The notes under the pieces were generated by a model. That model made no database searches, was not told the DNA's origin, and was given only the letters and a program-made list of their open reading frames with translations. Shown here piece by piece: positions 26,735-34,969 of a stretch of DNA of 64,000 nt (its first letter is position 1; each line of letters begins with the position of its first letter). The position numbers and the translations under genes were made by a program. The DNA is from Pseudomonas sp. TH31. Its GTDB lineage: Bacteria > Pseudomonadota > Gammaproteobacteria > Pseudomonadales > Pseudomonadaceae. The DNA lies in contig NZ_JAEKEZ010000029.1 of NCBI RefSeq assembly GCF_016650815.1, positions 124,001 to 188,000 on the forward strand. Reading direction: 5' to 3'.

Positions 26735-27103
26735 TCAGATACCCCAAAGAATCTGCACACCCCAGACGAAGTAGGCGAACATCGCAACGCCGCATACTGC
26801 CTGGAAGAGGAAACGTACTGCAGTCGCGGACTTGCCCAGCGCCATCGGCGTCAGGTAGTCGGTCGCGATGGTCCACATGCCAACCCAGGCGTGAGCGCCC
26901 AGGGCCACCAGGGCCAGCAGACTGAAGATACGCATCCCGTTGCTTGCAAACAGCTCATGCCATTGGGCGTAGCCAATGCCAGGGTGCGCTGCGAGGTATC
27001 CGATCAGGAAAATGAAATAAGCCGCGAGAACAACCGCAGACACACGCTGCGCCATCCAGTCATAGAGACCGGAACGCGACAGGTTCGTTACGCTGGTTAC
27101 CAT
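26735..27103 (-). CDS. sdhD: Succinate dehydrogenase membrane anchor subunit
   Basis: A 122-residue anchor with three predicted helices and the N-terminal SRSGLYDWMAQRVSAV motif of SdhD. With SdhC it binds haem b and ubiquinone. The ATG at 27103 overlaps the end of sdhC by seven bases, so translation is coupled. Confidence 0.95.
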   Translation of the reverse strand: MVTSVTNLSRSGLYDWMAQRVSAVVLAAYFIFLIGYLAAHPGIGYAQWHELFASNGMRIFSLLALVALGAHAWVGMWTIATDYLTPMALGKSATAVRFLFQAVCGVAMFAYFVWGVQILWGI

Positions 27104-27483
27104 ATCCAAACTCCCGCCAGAACGATCAGCACCGCAGACACGGCGATAATGATTTTCGAGCCCAGCTTGCCGCCTTCCAGCGTCTCACCGATGCCCATGT
27201 CCATGATCAGATGGCGCACGCCGGCTACCATGTGATACAGCAAGGCGGACAGGAGGCCCCATGCTACGAACTTGGCCAGCGGACTGGTCAAGCATGCCTT
27301 CACCTCGACAAAACCTTCCTCGGAACCCAGGGATTTGCCCAATGCATAAAGCATGATGCCAAGGCCCAGGAAGAGGATGATGCCGGAAACACGGTGAAGA
27401 AACGACGTAACGCCGGTGATGGGGAGTTTGATGGTCCTTAGGTCTAGGTTTACAGGTCGTTGGCTTTTCACGGCTTTTTTCAC
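27097..27483 (-). CDS. sdhC: Succinate dehydrogenase cytochrome b556 subunit
   Basis: A 128-residue three-helix protein with SFLHRVSGIILFLGLG and HMVAGVRHLIMD, the latter carrying the candidate haem-ligand His. The start is GTG at 27483 with AGGGG about eight bases upstream; a second in-frame GTG four codons later is the alternative. It is the first gene of the sdh-suc cluster and has a good sigma-70 promoter about 120 bases upstream. Confidence 0.95.
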   Translation of the reverse strand: MKKAVKSQRPVNLDLRTIKLPITGVTSFLHRVSGIILFLGLGIMLYALGKSLGSEEGFVEVKACLTSPLAKFVAWGLLSALLYHMVAGVRHLIMDMGIGETLEGGKLGSKIIIAVSAVLIVLAGVWIW

Positions 27484-27603
27484 ACTGAAGAGCCCCTAAC
27501 AATCAGGGCAAAGTTGTTGGGGAGTGCACTGGTCAGGTAACCACCACCCAGGGATGCGACCCCCAATAAAGCAGGCCCAAAAGCCCCTGGCGGTCGGTGG
27601 CCG

Positions 27604-27632
27604 AGTATAGACAGTTAGGCTACTAATGACAA
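27604..27632 (-). promoter_or_regulatory. Sigma-70 promoter for sdhCDAB-suc
   Basis: On the minus strand TTGTCA (27632-27627), a 17-base spacer, and TATACT (27609-27604). Five of six -35 bases and five of six -10 bases match consensus at ideal spacing. The predicted leader to the sdhC GTG is about 115 bases. Confidence 0.7.
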
Positions 27633-27746
27633 CGCGTTCGCCTCCCCCTAATAGCTCATTGCACAAGTCGGATAAAAGGCGTAAATGGCAGGTAATTTCG
27701 AGGAAAAAGTCCGGTTAAAGCCTTCTGGAGCAAGACTTTAGGCAAA

Positions 27747-27774
27747 TTGACATTCGAATTTATCTCACTATAGT
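27747..27774 (+). promoter_or_regulatory. Sigma-70 promoter for gltA
   Basis: TTGACA (27747-27752) is a perfect -35; TATAGT (27769-27774) follows after 16 bases as the -10. The predicted start lies about 50 bases before the gltA ATG, which is served by AGGAGG. Confidence 0.75.
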
Positions 27775-27831
27775 GGTGCGGGCCCTGCGTGGGGGTCTGT
27801 CTGATGATTTCAAGCATAAATAGGAGGCCAC

Positions 27832-29121
27832 ATGGCTGACAAAAAAGCGCAGTTGATCATCGAGGGCGCAGCCCCCGTCGAGCTGCCCATTTTAACCGGC
27901 ACCGTTGGTCCCGATGTAATTGATGTTCGGGGCCTGACGGCCACGGGCCGTTTCACCTTTGACCCTGGCTTCATGTCGACCGCCTCCTGCGAGTCGAAGA
28001 TCACCTATATCGACGGCGACAACGGCATCCTGCTGCACCGCGGCTACCCGATCGAACAGCTGGCTGAAAAGTCGGACTACCTGGAAACCTGCTACCTGCT
28101 GCTTAACGGCGAATTGCCGACCGCAGAACAGAAGGCCCAGTTCGTCAGCACCGTGAAGAACCACACCATGGTTCACGAGCAGTTGAAGACCTTCTTCAAC
28201 GGCTTCCGTCGCGACGCTCACCCAATGGCCGTCATGTGCGGTGTGGTCGGCGCCCTCTCGGCCTTCTACCACGACTCCCTGGACATCAATAACCCGCAGC
28301 ATCGCGAAATCTCCGCGATCCGCCTGGTTGCCAAGATGCCGACCCTGGCAGCGATGGTTTACAAGTACTCCATGGGGCAACCCATGATGTACCCGCGCAA
28401 CGACCTGACGTACGCGGAAAACTTCCTGCACATGATGTTCAACACCCCGTGCGAGATCAAACCGATCAGCCCGGTACTCGCCAAGGCCATGGACCGGATC
28501 TTCATCCTCCATGCCGACCACGAGCAAAACGCATCGACCTCTACCGTACGTCTGGCAGGTTCGTCGGGGGCCAACCCGTTCGCCTGTATCGCCGCCGGTA
28601 TCGCTGCACTGTGGGGCCCTGCCCACGGCGGCGCGAACGAAGCTGTTCTGACCATGCTTGACGAAATTGGCGATGTGTCGAACATCGACAAGTACATCGC
28701 CAAGGCCAAGGACAAGAACGATCCGTTCAAACTGATGGGCTTCGGTCACCGGGTTTACAAAAACCGCGACCCACGCGCTACCGTCATGAAGAAGACTTGC
28801 GACGAAGTACTGAAAGAACTGGGCATCAAAAACGATCCGCAACTCGAACTGGCCATGCGCCTGGAAGAGATCGCCCTGACCGACCCGTACTTCATCGAAC
28901 GCTCGCTGTACCCGAACGTCGACTTCTACTCGGGGATTATCCTCAAGGCGATCGGCATTCCAACCAGCATGTTCACCGTGATCTTCGCTTTGGCGCGGAC
29001 CGTGGGCTGGATCTCCCACTGGAAAGAAATGCTCTCCAGCCCGTACAAGATTGGCCGTCCGCGCCAGCTATACACCGGCTACGAGTCGCGTGACATTACC
29101 AAGCTGGAAGACCGCAAATAA
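27832..29121 (+). CDS. gltA: Citrate synthase
   Basis: A 429-residue type-I (hexameric, gram-negative) citrate synthase condensing oxaloacetate and acetyl-CoA. Active-site segments include HADHEQNASTSTVR, GPAHGGANEAV and MGFGHRVYKNRDPRA. The N-terminal extension with a Cys-rich SCESKITYIDGD loop is typical of NADH-regulated enzymes. AGGAGG stands four bases before the ATG. It is divergent from sdhC and has its own promoter and terminator. Confidence 0.97.
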   Translation: MADKKAQLIIEGAAPVELPILTGTVGPDVIDVRGLTATGRFTFDPGFMSTASCESKITYIDGDNGILLHRGYPIEQLAEKSDYLETCYLLLNGELPTAEQKAQFVSTVKNHTMVHEQLKTFFNGFRRDAHPMAVMCGVVGALSAFYHDSLDINNPQHREISAIRLVAKMPTLAAMVYKYSMGQPMMYPRNDLTYAENFLHMMFNTPCEIKPISPVLAKAMDRIFILHADHEQNASTSTVRLAGSSGANPFACIAAGIAALWGPAHGGANEAVLTMLDEIGDVSNIDKYIAKAKDKNDPFKLMGFGHRVYKNRDPRATVMKKTCDEVLKELGIKNDPQLELAMRLEEIALTDPYFIERSLYPNVDFYSGIILKAIGIPTSMFTVIFALARTVGWISHWKEMLSSPYKIGRPRQLYTGYESRDITKLEDRK

Positions 29122-29157
29122 GATCTGTCTTGCGATAACGTCTTAAGTTGTACCGGG

Positions 29158-29190
29158 AACGGCCTCTATTTATATAGGGGCCGTTTTTGT
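29158..29190 (+). terminator. Rho-independent terminator of gltA
   Basis: AACGGCCTCTAT and ATAGGGGCCGTT pair (one G-T pair), followed by TTTTGTTTG. It lies 37 bases after the gltA stop. Confidence 0.88.
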
Positions 29191-29203
29191 TTGTGCTGTT
29201 TGT

Positions 29204-29734
29204 GTACATATCCGTTTTTCCGGTCACGGCGGCTGGCGGTTTCGCTCTTACAGCGAGTCACTTTGGAAAAGCCGGAATGCCGGCCCAGACCAAAGTAACC
29301 AAAGGGCTCCCGCCCCTTTCGCTCAGTGCCTCGCTCAGGCTCGGCGTGCCGGCCCGCCTGATGTCAAGCATACGCCCCCCTGTAGGAGCTGCCGAAGGCT
29401 GCGATCTTTTGATCTTGCCATTGCCATTGCCATTGCTTTGGCTTTTGATCTTGATCTACCCGCCCCTTCGGGAGGCTGAGCGGAGGTGTTCATCCGGGGA
29501 TTGGCGCGCAGCGCCGTTCGACGCAGTCGAACACATTGCATGTAGGTCGTAGCGAAGCAGACCGGAGGGCAATGCCCCCGGATGAATACCGGAACGAAGG
29601 AACGCCGAGCCTAAGCGAGGAGCCGGACGCTCGGGGCGAGGCTTTTTTGCTTACTTTTTTTGGCGTTTGAAAAAAAGTGAGTCGCCGTAAGGGCGAAACC
29701 CTAAGTAGCCGTTACCGCAGAAATGGATATGTAC
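29204..29734. mobile_element. Cassette bounded by diverged long inverted repeats
   Basis: The left edge begins GTACATATCC (29204-29213) and the right edge ends with its exact complement GGATATGTAC (29725-29734). Inwards from both ends the two strands stay recognisably alike for about 130-150 bases: AACGGC-like block, GGTTTCGC.CTTAC.GCGA.TCACTTT, then CCAAA/AAGTAA words, and the GCTCCTCGCTTAGGCTCGGCG / GCCTCGCTCAGGCTCGGCG block. No transposase frame lies inside. It looks like a non-autonomous or degenerate dispersed element; mobility is an inference. Confidence 0.55.
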
Positions 29735-29802
29735 ACCATCAAAATCCCGGTCGGCTATCAGGCCGCCTTCACGGGCAAGCCTCGCTCCTACAAAAGCAAA
29801 GT

Positions 29803-29886
29803 CCAAAGCCAAAGCCAAAGCCAAAGCCAAAGCCAAAGCCAAAGCCAAAGCCAAAGCCAAAGCCAAAGCCAAAGCCAAAGCCAAAC
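29803..29886. repeat. CCAAAG hexamer tandem array
   Basis: Thirteen perfect copies of CCAAAG (29803-29880) plus one CCAAAC unit. Being a multiple of three, it stays open in several frames and would read Ser-Gln, Lys-Pro or Ala-Leu repeats, but no start with a ribosome site precedes it. It lies between a half REP and the actP-side terminator. Confidence 0.95.
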
Positions 29887-29888
29887 AA

Positions 29889-29918
29889 AAATGCCCCGAT
29901 CTTTCGACCGGGGCATTT
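29889..29918. terminator. Terminator of the yjcH-actP operon
   Basis: AAATGCCCCG and CGGGGCATTT pair around a ten-base loop, with T-rich flanks on both strands. It lies 37 bases past the actP stop. Confidence 0.82.
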
Positions 29919-29954
29919 CTGTTTAACGCAGCTTATATAGACAAGCCTGAAACC

Positions 29955-31613
29955 TTAGTGCGAAACCGCCCCACTCGCCCCCAACCCAGTCTGCGAACGC
30001 ACAAATTGCGGGAAGAACAACGCCCGCTCTTTATCAGCCGCCGCCGACTTATCAGTAATCGAGAAGAACCAAATCCCGGCAAACGCAATCGCCATGGAAA
30101 ACAGCGCCGGGTACTCGTACGGGAAGATCGCCTTCTCGTGATGCAGGATCTGCACCCAAATGGTCGGCCCAAGCACCATCAAGCCCACCGCGCTGATCAA
30201 CCCCATCCAGCCACCGACCATCGCACCGCGAGTGGTCAGCTTCTTCCAGTACATGGAAAGCAGCAGCACCGGGAAGTTACAGCTCGCCGCAATGGAGAAC
30301 GCCAGGCCCACCATGAACGCGATGTTCTGGCTTTCGAACAAAATGCCCAGACCAATCGCCAGCACGCCCAGAGCGATGGTGGTGATTTTCGAGACGCGGA
30401 TCTCATCCTTGTCGTTGGCCTTGCCCTTCTTGATCACGCTGGCGTAAAGGTCGTGAGATACCGCCGTCGCACCGGCCAGGGTCAAACCAGCCACAACGGC
30501 CAGAATGGTCGCGAACGCTACCGCAGAGATGAAGCCCAGGAAGATACTGCCGCCCACCGCGTCAGCCAGATGCACCGCCGCCATGTTGTTACCGCCCAAC
30601 AGCGCGCCAGCCGCATCTTTGAAGGCCGGGTTGGTGCTGACCAGCAGGATCGCGCCGAAGCCGATGATGAAGGTCAGGATGTAGAAGTAGCCGATGAAGC
30701 CAGTGGCGTACAGCACGCTCTTACGCGCTTCTTTCGCATCACTCACGGTGAAGAAGCGCATCAGGATATGCGGCAGGCCAGCCGTACCAAACATCAGTGC
30801 CAGGCCCAGGGAGAACGCCGAGACTGGATCTTTCACCAAACCGCCCGGGCTCATGATCGCTTCACCTTTAGGGTGAACCTTGATCGCCTCGGAAAACAGC
30901 ATGTTGAAGTCAAAGTTGACGTGTTTCATCACCATCAGCGCCATGAACGAGGCACCAGACAGCAGCAACACAGCCTTGATGATCTGTACCCAAGTGGTCG
31001 CCAGCATGCCGCCGAACAACACATACATGCACATCAGGATGCCGACCAGGATCACCGCAACGTAGTAGTCGAGACCGAACAGCAGTTGGATCAGCTTGCC
31101 GGCACCGACCATCTGCGCAATCAGGTAGAACGCCACCACCACCAGCGAACCGCAAGCAGACAGCGTGCGGATCTGGGTTTGCCCGAGGCGGTAGGACGCC
31201 ACGTCGGCAAAGGTGTATTTGCCCAGGTTACGCAGACGCTCGGCGATCAGGAACAGAATGATCGGCCAGCCCACCAGGAAGCCGATCGAGTAGATCAGGC
31301 CGTCATAGCCGGAGGCGTACACCAAGGCGGAAATACCCAGGAAGGACGCCGCTGACATGTAGTCACCGGCAATCGCCAGGCCGTTTTGCAGGCCGGTGAT
31401 CTTGCCACCCGCCGCATAGTAGTCGGCTGCGGAGTTGTTGCGCTTGGAGGCCCAGTAGGTAATGCACAGGGTCAGGCCGACAAATGCGACAAACATCAGG
31501 ATCGCGGAAACGTTGAGGGGTTGTTTGTGCACTTCGCCGGTCAGGGCTTCAGCCGCCCAGGCGCCGGGTGCAAAGGCTGCGATGCTCAATAGAGCCATTA
31601 GACGCCGGATCAT
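29955..31613 (-). CDS. actP: Cation/acetate symporter ActP
   Basis: A 552-residue sodium:solute symporter family permease with a likely N-terminal signal sequence (MALLSIAAFAPGAWA region) and about 13 membrane helices. Family segments include YYAAGGKITGLQNGLAIAGD and FGTAGLPHILMRFFTV. It takes up acetate and related short carboxylates. The start overlaps the stop of the DUF485 gene by four bases (ATGA). Acetyl-CoA synthetase (acs) is not adjacent here. Confidence 0.94.
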   Translation of the reverse strand: MIRRLMALLSIAAFAPGAWAAEALTGEVHKQPLNVSAILMFVAFVGLTLCITYWASKRNNSAADYYAAGGKITGLQNGLAIAGDYMSAASFLGISALVYASGYDGLIYSIGFLVGWPIILFLIAERLRNLGKYTFADVASYRLGQTQIRTLSACGSLVVVAFYLIAQMVGAGKLIQLLFGLDYYVAVILVGILMCMYVLFGGMLATTWVQIIKAVLLLSGASFMALMVMKHVNFDFNMLFSEAIKVHPKGEAIMSPGGLVKDPVSAFSLGLALMFGTAGLPHILMRFFTVSDAKEARKSVLYATGFIGYFYILTFIIGFGAILLVSTNPAFKDAAGALLGGNNMAAVHLADAVGGSIFLGFISAVAFATILAVVAGLTLAGATAVSHDLYASVIKKGKANDKDEIRVSKITTIALGVLAIGLGILFESQNIAFMVGLAFSIAASCNFPVLLLSMYWKKLTTRGAMVGGWMGLISAVGLMVLGPTIWVQILHHEKAIFPYEYPALFSMAIAFAGIWFFSITDKSAAADKERALFFPQFVRSQTGLGASGAVSH

Positions 31614-31921
31614 TGCTGAGCCTCCTTGAGAATCAGATTGTTCAGGTCGTCAAATTCGCCATTGGCGCGTCGTACGTAGATTGCAGTCAGGATAAAGGCC
31701 GAGAGAATCAGCCCGACACCAATCGGTATCCCCCAGGTAATCGAAGATTCGGGGCTGATTTTAGCCCCCAGAATATGCGGCCCGTAAGCAATCAAAAGGA
31801 TGAATCCGGAGTAAAGCCCAAGCATGATCGCGGAGAGTATCCAGGCGAACTTTTCTCGCTTACTAACCAGCTCCTTGAAACGCGGGCTGTTTTGAATCGA
31901 GAGGTAAATGCTGTCGTTCAT
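31610..31921 (-). CDS. yjcH: DUF485 membrane protein (YjcH-like)
   Basis: A 103-residue protein with two membrane helices (about residues 28-50 and 63-85), belonging to DUF485. It nearly always precedes actP and is thought to be an accessory to the symporter, although its role is unproven. The message has the string AAAAACAA running into the ATG, a candidate Hfq/Crc site. Confidence 0.9.
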   Translation of the reverse strand: MNDSIYLSIQNSPRFKELVSKREKFAWILSAIMLGLYSGFILLIAYGPHILGAKISPESSITWGIPIGVGLILSAFILTAIYVRRANGEFDDLNNLILKEAQQ

Positions 31922-31928
31922 TGTTTTT
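31921..31928 (-). promoter_or_regulatory. Candidate Hfq/Crc CA-motif at the yjcH start
   Basis: On the minus strand AAAAACAA fits AANAANAA exactly, and its last A is the first base of the ATG. Hfq with Crc binds such motifs near ribosome sites to block translation of secondary carbon-source genes in Pseudomonas. The match is short, so it is only a candidate. Confidence 0.5.
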
Positions 31929-31978
31929 ATCCTCGCAGCACAGATTATTGTTAGAACGTATCCACTTTATGCGGCTGC

Positions 31979-31990
31979 GGAACTGGTTCC
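31979..31990. promoter_or_regulatory. Palindrome upstream of yjcH-actP
   Basis: GGAAC and GTTCC flank TG, 58 bases upstream of the yjcH start. It is a possible operator; I cannot name the regulator. Confidence 0.3.
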
Positions 31991-32087
31991 AGACGACCTT
32001 AGTATTAGAACGACATGACGGTTTTGCCACTTTTCAGAAAATAATAATTAGCCTGCTTTGCACCCCGTAAACACACGGAAACGAAAA

Positions 32088-32115
32088 AGCCCCTTGGCAT
32101 AAATGCCAAGGGGCT
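32088..32115 (-). terminator. Terminator of the betaine-binding protein gene
   Basis: AGCCCCTTGGCAT and ATGCCAAGGGGCT pair almost without a loop; TTTTT follows on the minus strand. It lies 34 bases past the stop of the downstream gene. Confidence 0.88.
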
Positions 32116-32148
32116 CTGGAAGGTACTGACTAGACGCTTGCGCTCAAA

Positions 32149-33000
32149 TCACTTGATCCATTCAGCCACGCGATCCGGGTGTTTGGCCACCCAATCCTTG
32201 GCTGCAACTTCAGGTTTGGCACCATCCTGAATCGCCAACATGACTTCGCCGATTTCGTCTTTTGAAGCCCACTGGAAGTTTTTCAGGAACTTGGCCACTT
32301 CCGGTGCTTTAGTTGCCAGTTCTTTGCTACCGATGCTGTTCACGGTTTCAGCCGCGCCGTATACGCCTTTCGGATCGTCGAGGAAACGCAGTTTCCACTT
32401 GGCGAACATCCAGTGCGGCACCCAACCGGTGACGGCGATGGATTCGTTTTTCTTCTCGGCACGGGTCAGCTCGGCAATCATGCCGGCGCCGGAACTGGCC
32501 TTGAGGGTGTAGTTGGTCAGGCCGTAGTCCTTGATCGCCTGATCAGTCTTGAGCATCACGCCTGAACCGGCGTCGATGCCGACAATGCGACCTTTGAAGC
32601 TGTCATCGGTTTTCAGGTCGTCGATGGACTTGGCCTTGACGTACTCCGGCACGATCAAGCCGATTTTTGCATCCTTGAAGTTCGGGCCGTAATCGACGAC
32701 CTGATCCTTGTTCTTGGCCCAGTATTCACCGTGGGTCACGGGCAGCCAGGCGGACAGCATGGCATCGAGTTTACCGGTGGCCACACCCTGCCACATGATC
32801 CCGGTGGCGACGGCTTGAAGCTTCACGTCATAACCGAGTTTCTGCTTGATCACTTCAGCCGCGACATGGGTGGTCGCGACACTGTCGGACCAACCGTCGA
32901 CGTAGCCGATGCTCAGGGTTTTGCTCTCGGCATTCGCAAATGTGGAGCCAATCGCAAGTACCAGAGCGGCACTGGCGCCTAAAAGTCGTCGCATCTTCAT
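32149..33000 (-). CDS. Glycine betaine/choline-type ABC transporter substrate-binding protein
   Basis: A 283-residue periplasmic binding protein of the OpuAC/ProX family with a signal peptide ending near TFANA (residue 24). Aromatic residues typical of a quaternary-amine cage are present (GYVDGWSDS, IMWQGV, GWVPHWMFAKW). No ATPase or permease gene is adjacent. Pseudomonas uses such orphan binding proteins (CaiX, BetX, CbcX) with the shared CbcWV core transporter, so this may be one of them. Which ligand it binds (betaine, choline or carnitine) cannot be told. Confidence 0.88.
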   Translation of the reverse strand: MKMRRLLGASAALVLAIGSTFANAESKTLSIGYVDGWSDSVATTHVAAEVIKQKLGYDVKLQAVATGIMWQGVATGKLDAMLSAWLPVTHGEYWAKNKDQVVDYGPNFKDAKIGLIVPEYVKAKSIDDLKTDDSFKGRIVGIDAGSGVMLKTDQAIKDYGLTNYTLKASSGAGMIAELTRAEKKNESIAVTGWVPHWMFAKWKLRFLDDPKGVYGAAETVNSIGSKELATKAPEVAKFLKNFQWASKDEIGEVMLAIQDGAKPEVAAKDWVAKHPDRVAEWIK

Positions 33001-33298
33001 CGTTACTTCCCCGAAAGTGCTGCGCCCGACGGATGCCGAGCGGCGTCAACGTATTGTTATGGTGCACAGCGCCCCCATCACGCCTCACCGCAAACTCGTT
33101 CGATCATCAGCGGAGTACTGATACTTCGATAATCAACCTCGCGACAACAGCGACCTGCTCTGCCAGCGACCTCAAGGCATCGAGAAACGACATCAGAACG
33201 CCATTAATCGTGACCGCTGCAAACGCCCCGCCCGATCCGCCCGAACTTTGCATGTCTAAATCATGCAGGCCACCAAGCCCGGGGCAAATGCAGGTAAC
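33001..33298. other. Divergent intergenic region
   Basis: About 300 bases between the betaine-binding protein gene and the GH17 gene. It must hold both promoters, but I recognise no clear one, and no repeat. Confidence 0.4.
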
Positions 33299-34882
33299 AT
33301 GCGCGCCTTTGCTCCCAGACGGCCTGATCATGCCCGCGACATCACGCTTTCCTTTTTTGCTTATCTCTTCGCCTGCCTGCTGGGGCTGTTTGCCCTCGGC
33401 GGCTTCTGGTACGGCCTCGGTAAACCGGTGATCCTGCCGGACGTGGCCAGCGCCTCGCACAAGCTGCAATGCGCCTCCTACACCCCATTCGACAAAGACC
33501 AGTCGCCATTCGATCAGCCGTTCAAGCTGCGCCCCGAGCGCATGGACGCCGACCTCGCGCTGCTGGCCACCCGCTTCGAATGCATCCGCACCTATTCCAT
33601 GACCGGCCTCGAGGCCCTGCCCGACCTGGCGCGCAAGCACGGCTTGAAGCTGATGATCGGTGCCTGGGTCAACAGCAACCCGGTGGACACCGCCAAGGAA
33701 GTCGACCTGCTGATCGCCTCGGCCAACGCCAACCCGGACGTGGTGACCTCGGTGATCGTCGGCAACGAAGCCTTGCTGCGCAAGGAAGTCACCGGCGCGC
33801 AATTGGCGACACTGATTAATAAAGTCAAAAGCCAGATCAAGCAGCCCGTCACTTACGCCGACGTCTGGGAATTCTGGCTCAAACACCCGGAAGTCGCCCC
33901 GGCGGTGGATTTCCTGACCATCCATTTGCTGCCGTACTGGGAAGATGATCCATCGAACATCGACGCCGCCCTGCAACACGTGGCTGAGGTCCGCCAGGTG
34001 TTCGGTAACAAGTTCGCGCCCAAGGATGTACTGATTGGCGAAACCGGCTGGCCGAGCGAAGGCCGCCAGCGTGAAACAGCCCTGCCGAGCCGGGTCAACG
34101 AGGCCAAGTTCATTCGTGGTTTTGTCGCCATGGCCGAGCAACAAGGCTGGCACTACAACCTGATCGAAGCCTTTGACCAGCCGTGGAAACGCGCCAGCGA
34201 AGGGGCAGTCGGTGGTTATTGGGGCCTGTTTGATGCCGATCGCCAGGACAAGGGCGTACTGGCCGGTCCGGTGACAAATGTTCCGTACTGGTCGCAATGG
34301 CTGGCAGTCGGCGGCTTGATCTTCTTCGGCACATTGCTGCTGGGCGGTCGGGTTCGCAGCACACGGGCGGCGCTGGTGCTGCCGCTGCTGGGTGCGCTGG
34401 CCGCCGGTTCGATCGGCGCCTGGGGCGACCTGGCGCGAGTCACCACCCGTTTTGCCAGTGAATGGCTGTGGGTTGGCTTGCTGACGGCGTTGAATCTGTT
34501 GGTGCTGGCCCATGCCGCGCTGACGCTGAGTGCTCGCACCGGGTGGCGTGAACGGGTGTTCAACGTGCTGGAGCGTCGGGCCGGCTGGCTGCTGGCGACG
34601 GCAGGCTTTGCCACGGCGGTGATGATGCTGGAACTGGTGTTCGACCCGCGTTATCGCAGCTTCCCGAGTGTCGCGTTCATTCTGCCGGCGCTGGTGTATC
34701 TGTGCCGTCCGGTGAATGTGCCGCGTCGGGAGATTGCCTTGCTGACCTTCATCATCGGTGCCGGCATTGCGCCACAGCTGTTCCGTGAAGGGTTGCAGAA
34801 CCAGCAGGCCTGGGGTTGGGCGTTGGTGAGTGTGCTGATGGTTGCTGCGTTGTGGCGCAGTTTGCGGGTTCGCAAGGGGTAA
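33299..34882 (+). CDS. GH17-family beta-glucan synthase/transglycosylase-like membrane protein
   Basis: A 527-residue protein: one N-terminal membrane helix (about residues 18-40), a periplasmic glycoside hydrolase family 17 TIM barrel (about 50-330), then six to seven helices to the C-terminus. Catalytic Glu157 (VGNEALL) and Glu248 (GETGWPSEG) match the GH17 acid/base and nucleophile. Bacterial relatives act as beta-glucan transglycosylases linked to cyclic or periplasmic glucan synthesis. I start at ATG 33299, which has CAGGT upstream; ATG 33263 would add 12 residues without a ribosome site. No ndvB-like synthase is next to it. Confidence 0.85.
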   Translation: MRAFAPRRPDHARDITLSFFAYLFACLLGLFALGGFWYGLGKPVILPDVASASHKLQCASYTPFDKDQSPFDQPFKLRPERMDADLALLATRFECIRTYSMTGLEALPDLARKHGLKLMIGAWVNSNPVDTAKEVDLLIASANANPDVVTSVIVGNEALLRKEVTGAQLATLINKVKSQIKQPVTYADVWEFWLKHPEVAPAVDFLTIHLLPYWEDDPSNIDAALQHVAEVRQVFGNKFAPKDVLIGETGWPSEGRQRETALPSRVNEAKFIRGFVAMAEQQGWHYNLIEAFDQPWKRASEGAVGGYWGLFDADRQDKGVLAGPVTNVPYWSQWLAVGGLIFFGTLLLGGRVRSTRAALVLPLLGALAAGSIGAWGDLARVTTRFASEWLWVGLLTALNLLVLAHAALTLSARTGWRERVFNVLERRAGWLLATAGFATAVMMLELVFDPRYRSFPSVAFILPALVYLCRPVNVPRREIALLTFIIGAGIAPQLFREGLQNQQAWGWALVSVLMVAALWRSLRVRKG

Positions 34883-34895
34883 ACATCGGTAAAGC

Positions 34896-34966
34896 AAGAT
34901 CAAAAGATCGCAGCCTTCGGCAGCTCCTACGCGCCTGTGGGCGCCGCCGAAGGCTGCGATCTTTTT
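34896..34966. repeat. REP doublet, family A
   Basis: Left arm GATCAAAAGATCGCAGCC followed by TTCGGCAGCTCCTAC; right arm GCCGAAGGCTGCGATC. Between convergent genes. Its T-rich right end may aid termination of the GH17 gene. Confidence 0.85.
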
Positions 34967-34969
34967 CTA

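Larger units (their letters stand above)
27484..27831. other. Divergent regulatory region sdhC / gltA
   Basis: A 348-base gap carrying one sigma-70-type promoter for each arm (sdh at 27604-27632, gltA at 27747-27774), about 115 bases apart and back to back. No coding frame with a ribosome site is seen. Confidence 0.7.
29191..29954. other. Gene-free repeat-rich region between gltA and actP
   Basis: Over 760 bases without a credible gene. In order: an inverted-repeat end (29204 on), a lone half REP of family A (29381-29412), three GCCATT units (29418-29435), the other inverted-repeat end (up to 29734), a half REP of family C (about 29769-29791), a CCAAAG tandem array (29803-29880) and a terminator. 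A 67-codon frame at 29723-29926 encodes Ser-Gln repeats only because of the hexamer array; I do not call it a gene. Confidence 0.6.

Noticed and set aside
25055..27235. 726-codon plus-strand frame opposite sdhA and sdhD
   Set aside because: Same effect: it mirrors sdhA codon bias and crosses several real gene boundaries.
29803..29886. CRISPR-like array
   Set aside because: The hexamer units are directly tandem with no spacers, and no cas genes are present.
29723..29926. Small open frame with Ser-Gln repeats
   Set aside because: The repeats come from the CCAAAG array, the start lies in a dispersed repeat, and there is no ribosome site.
31979..32040. Sigma-54 promoter upstream of yjcH-actP
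   Set aside because: A TGGCA-like word is present on the minus strand but the matching TGC element at the required spacing is missing.
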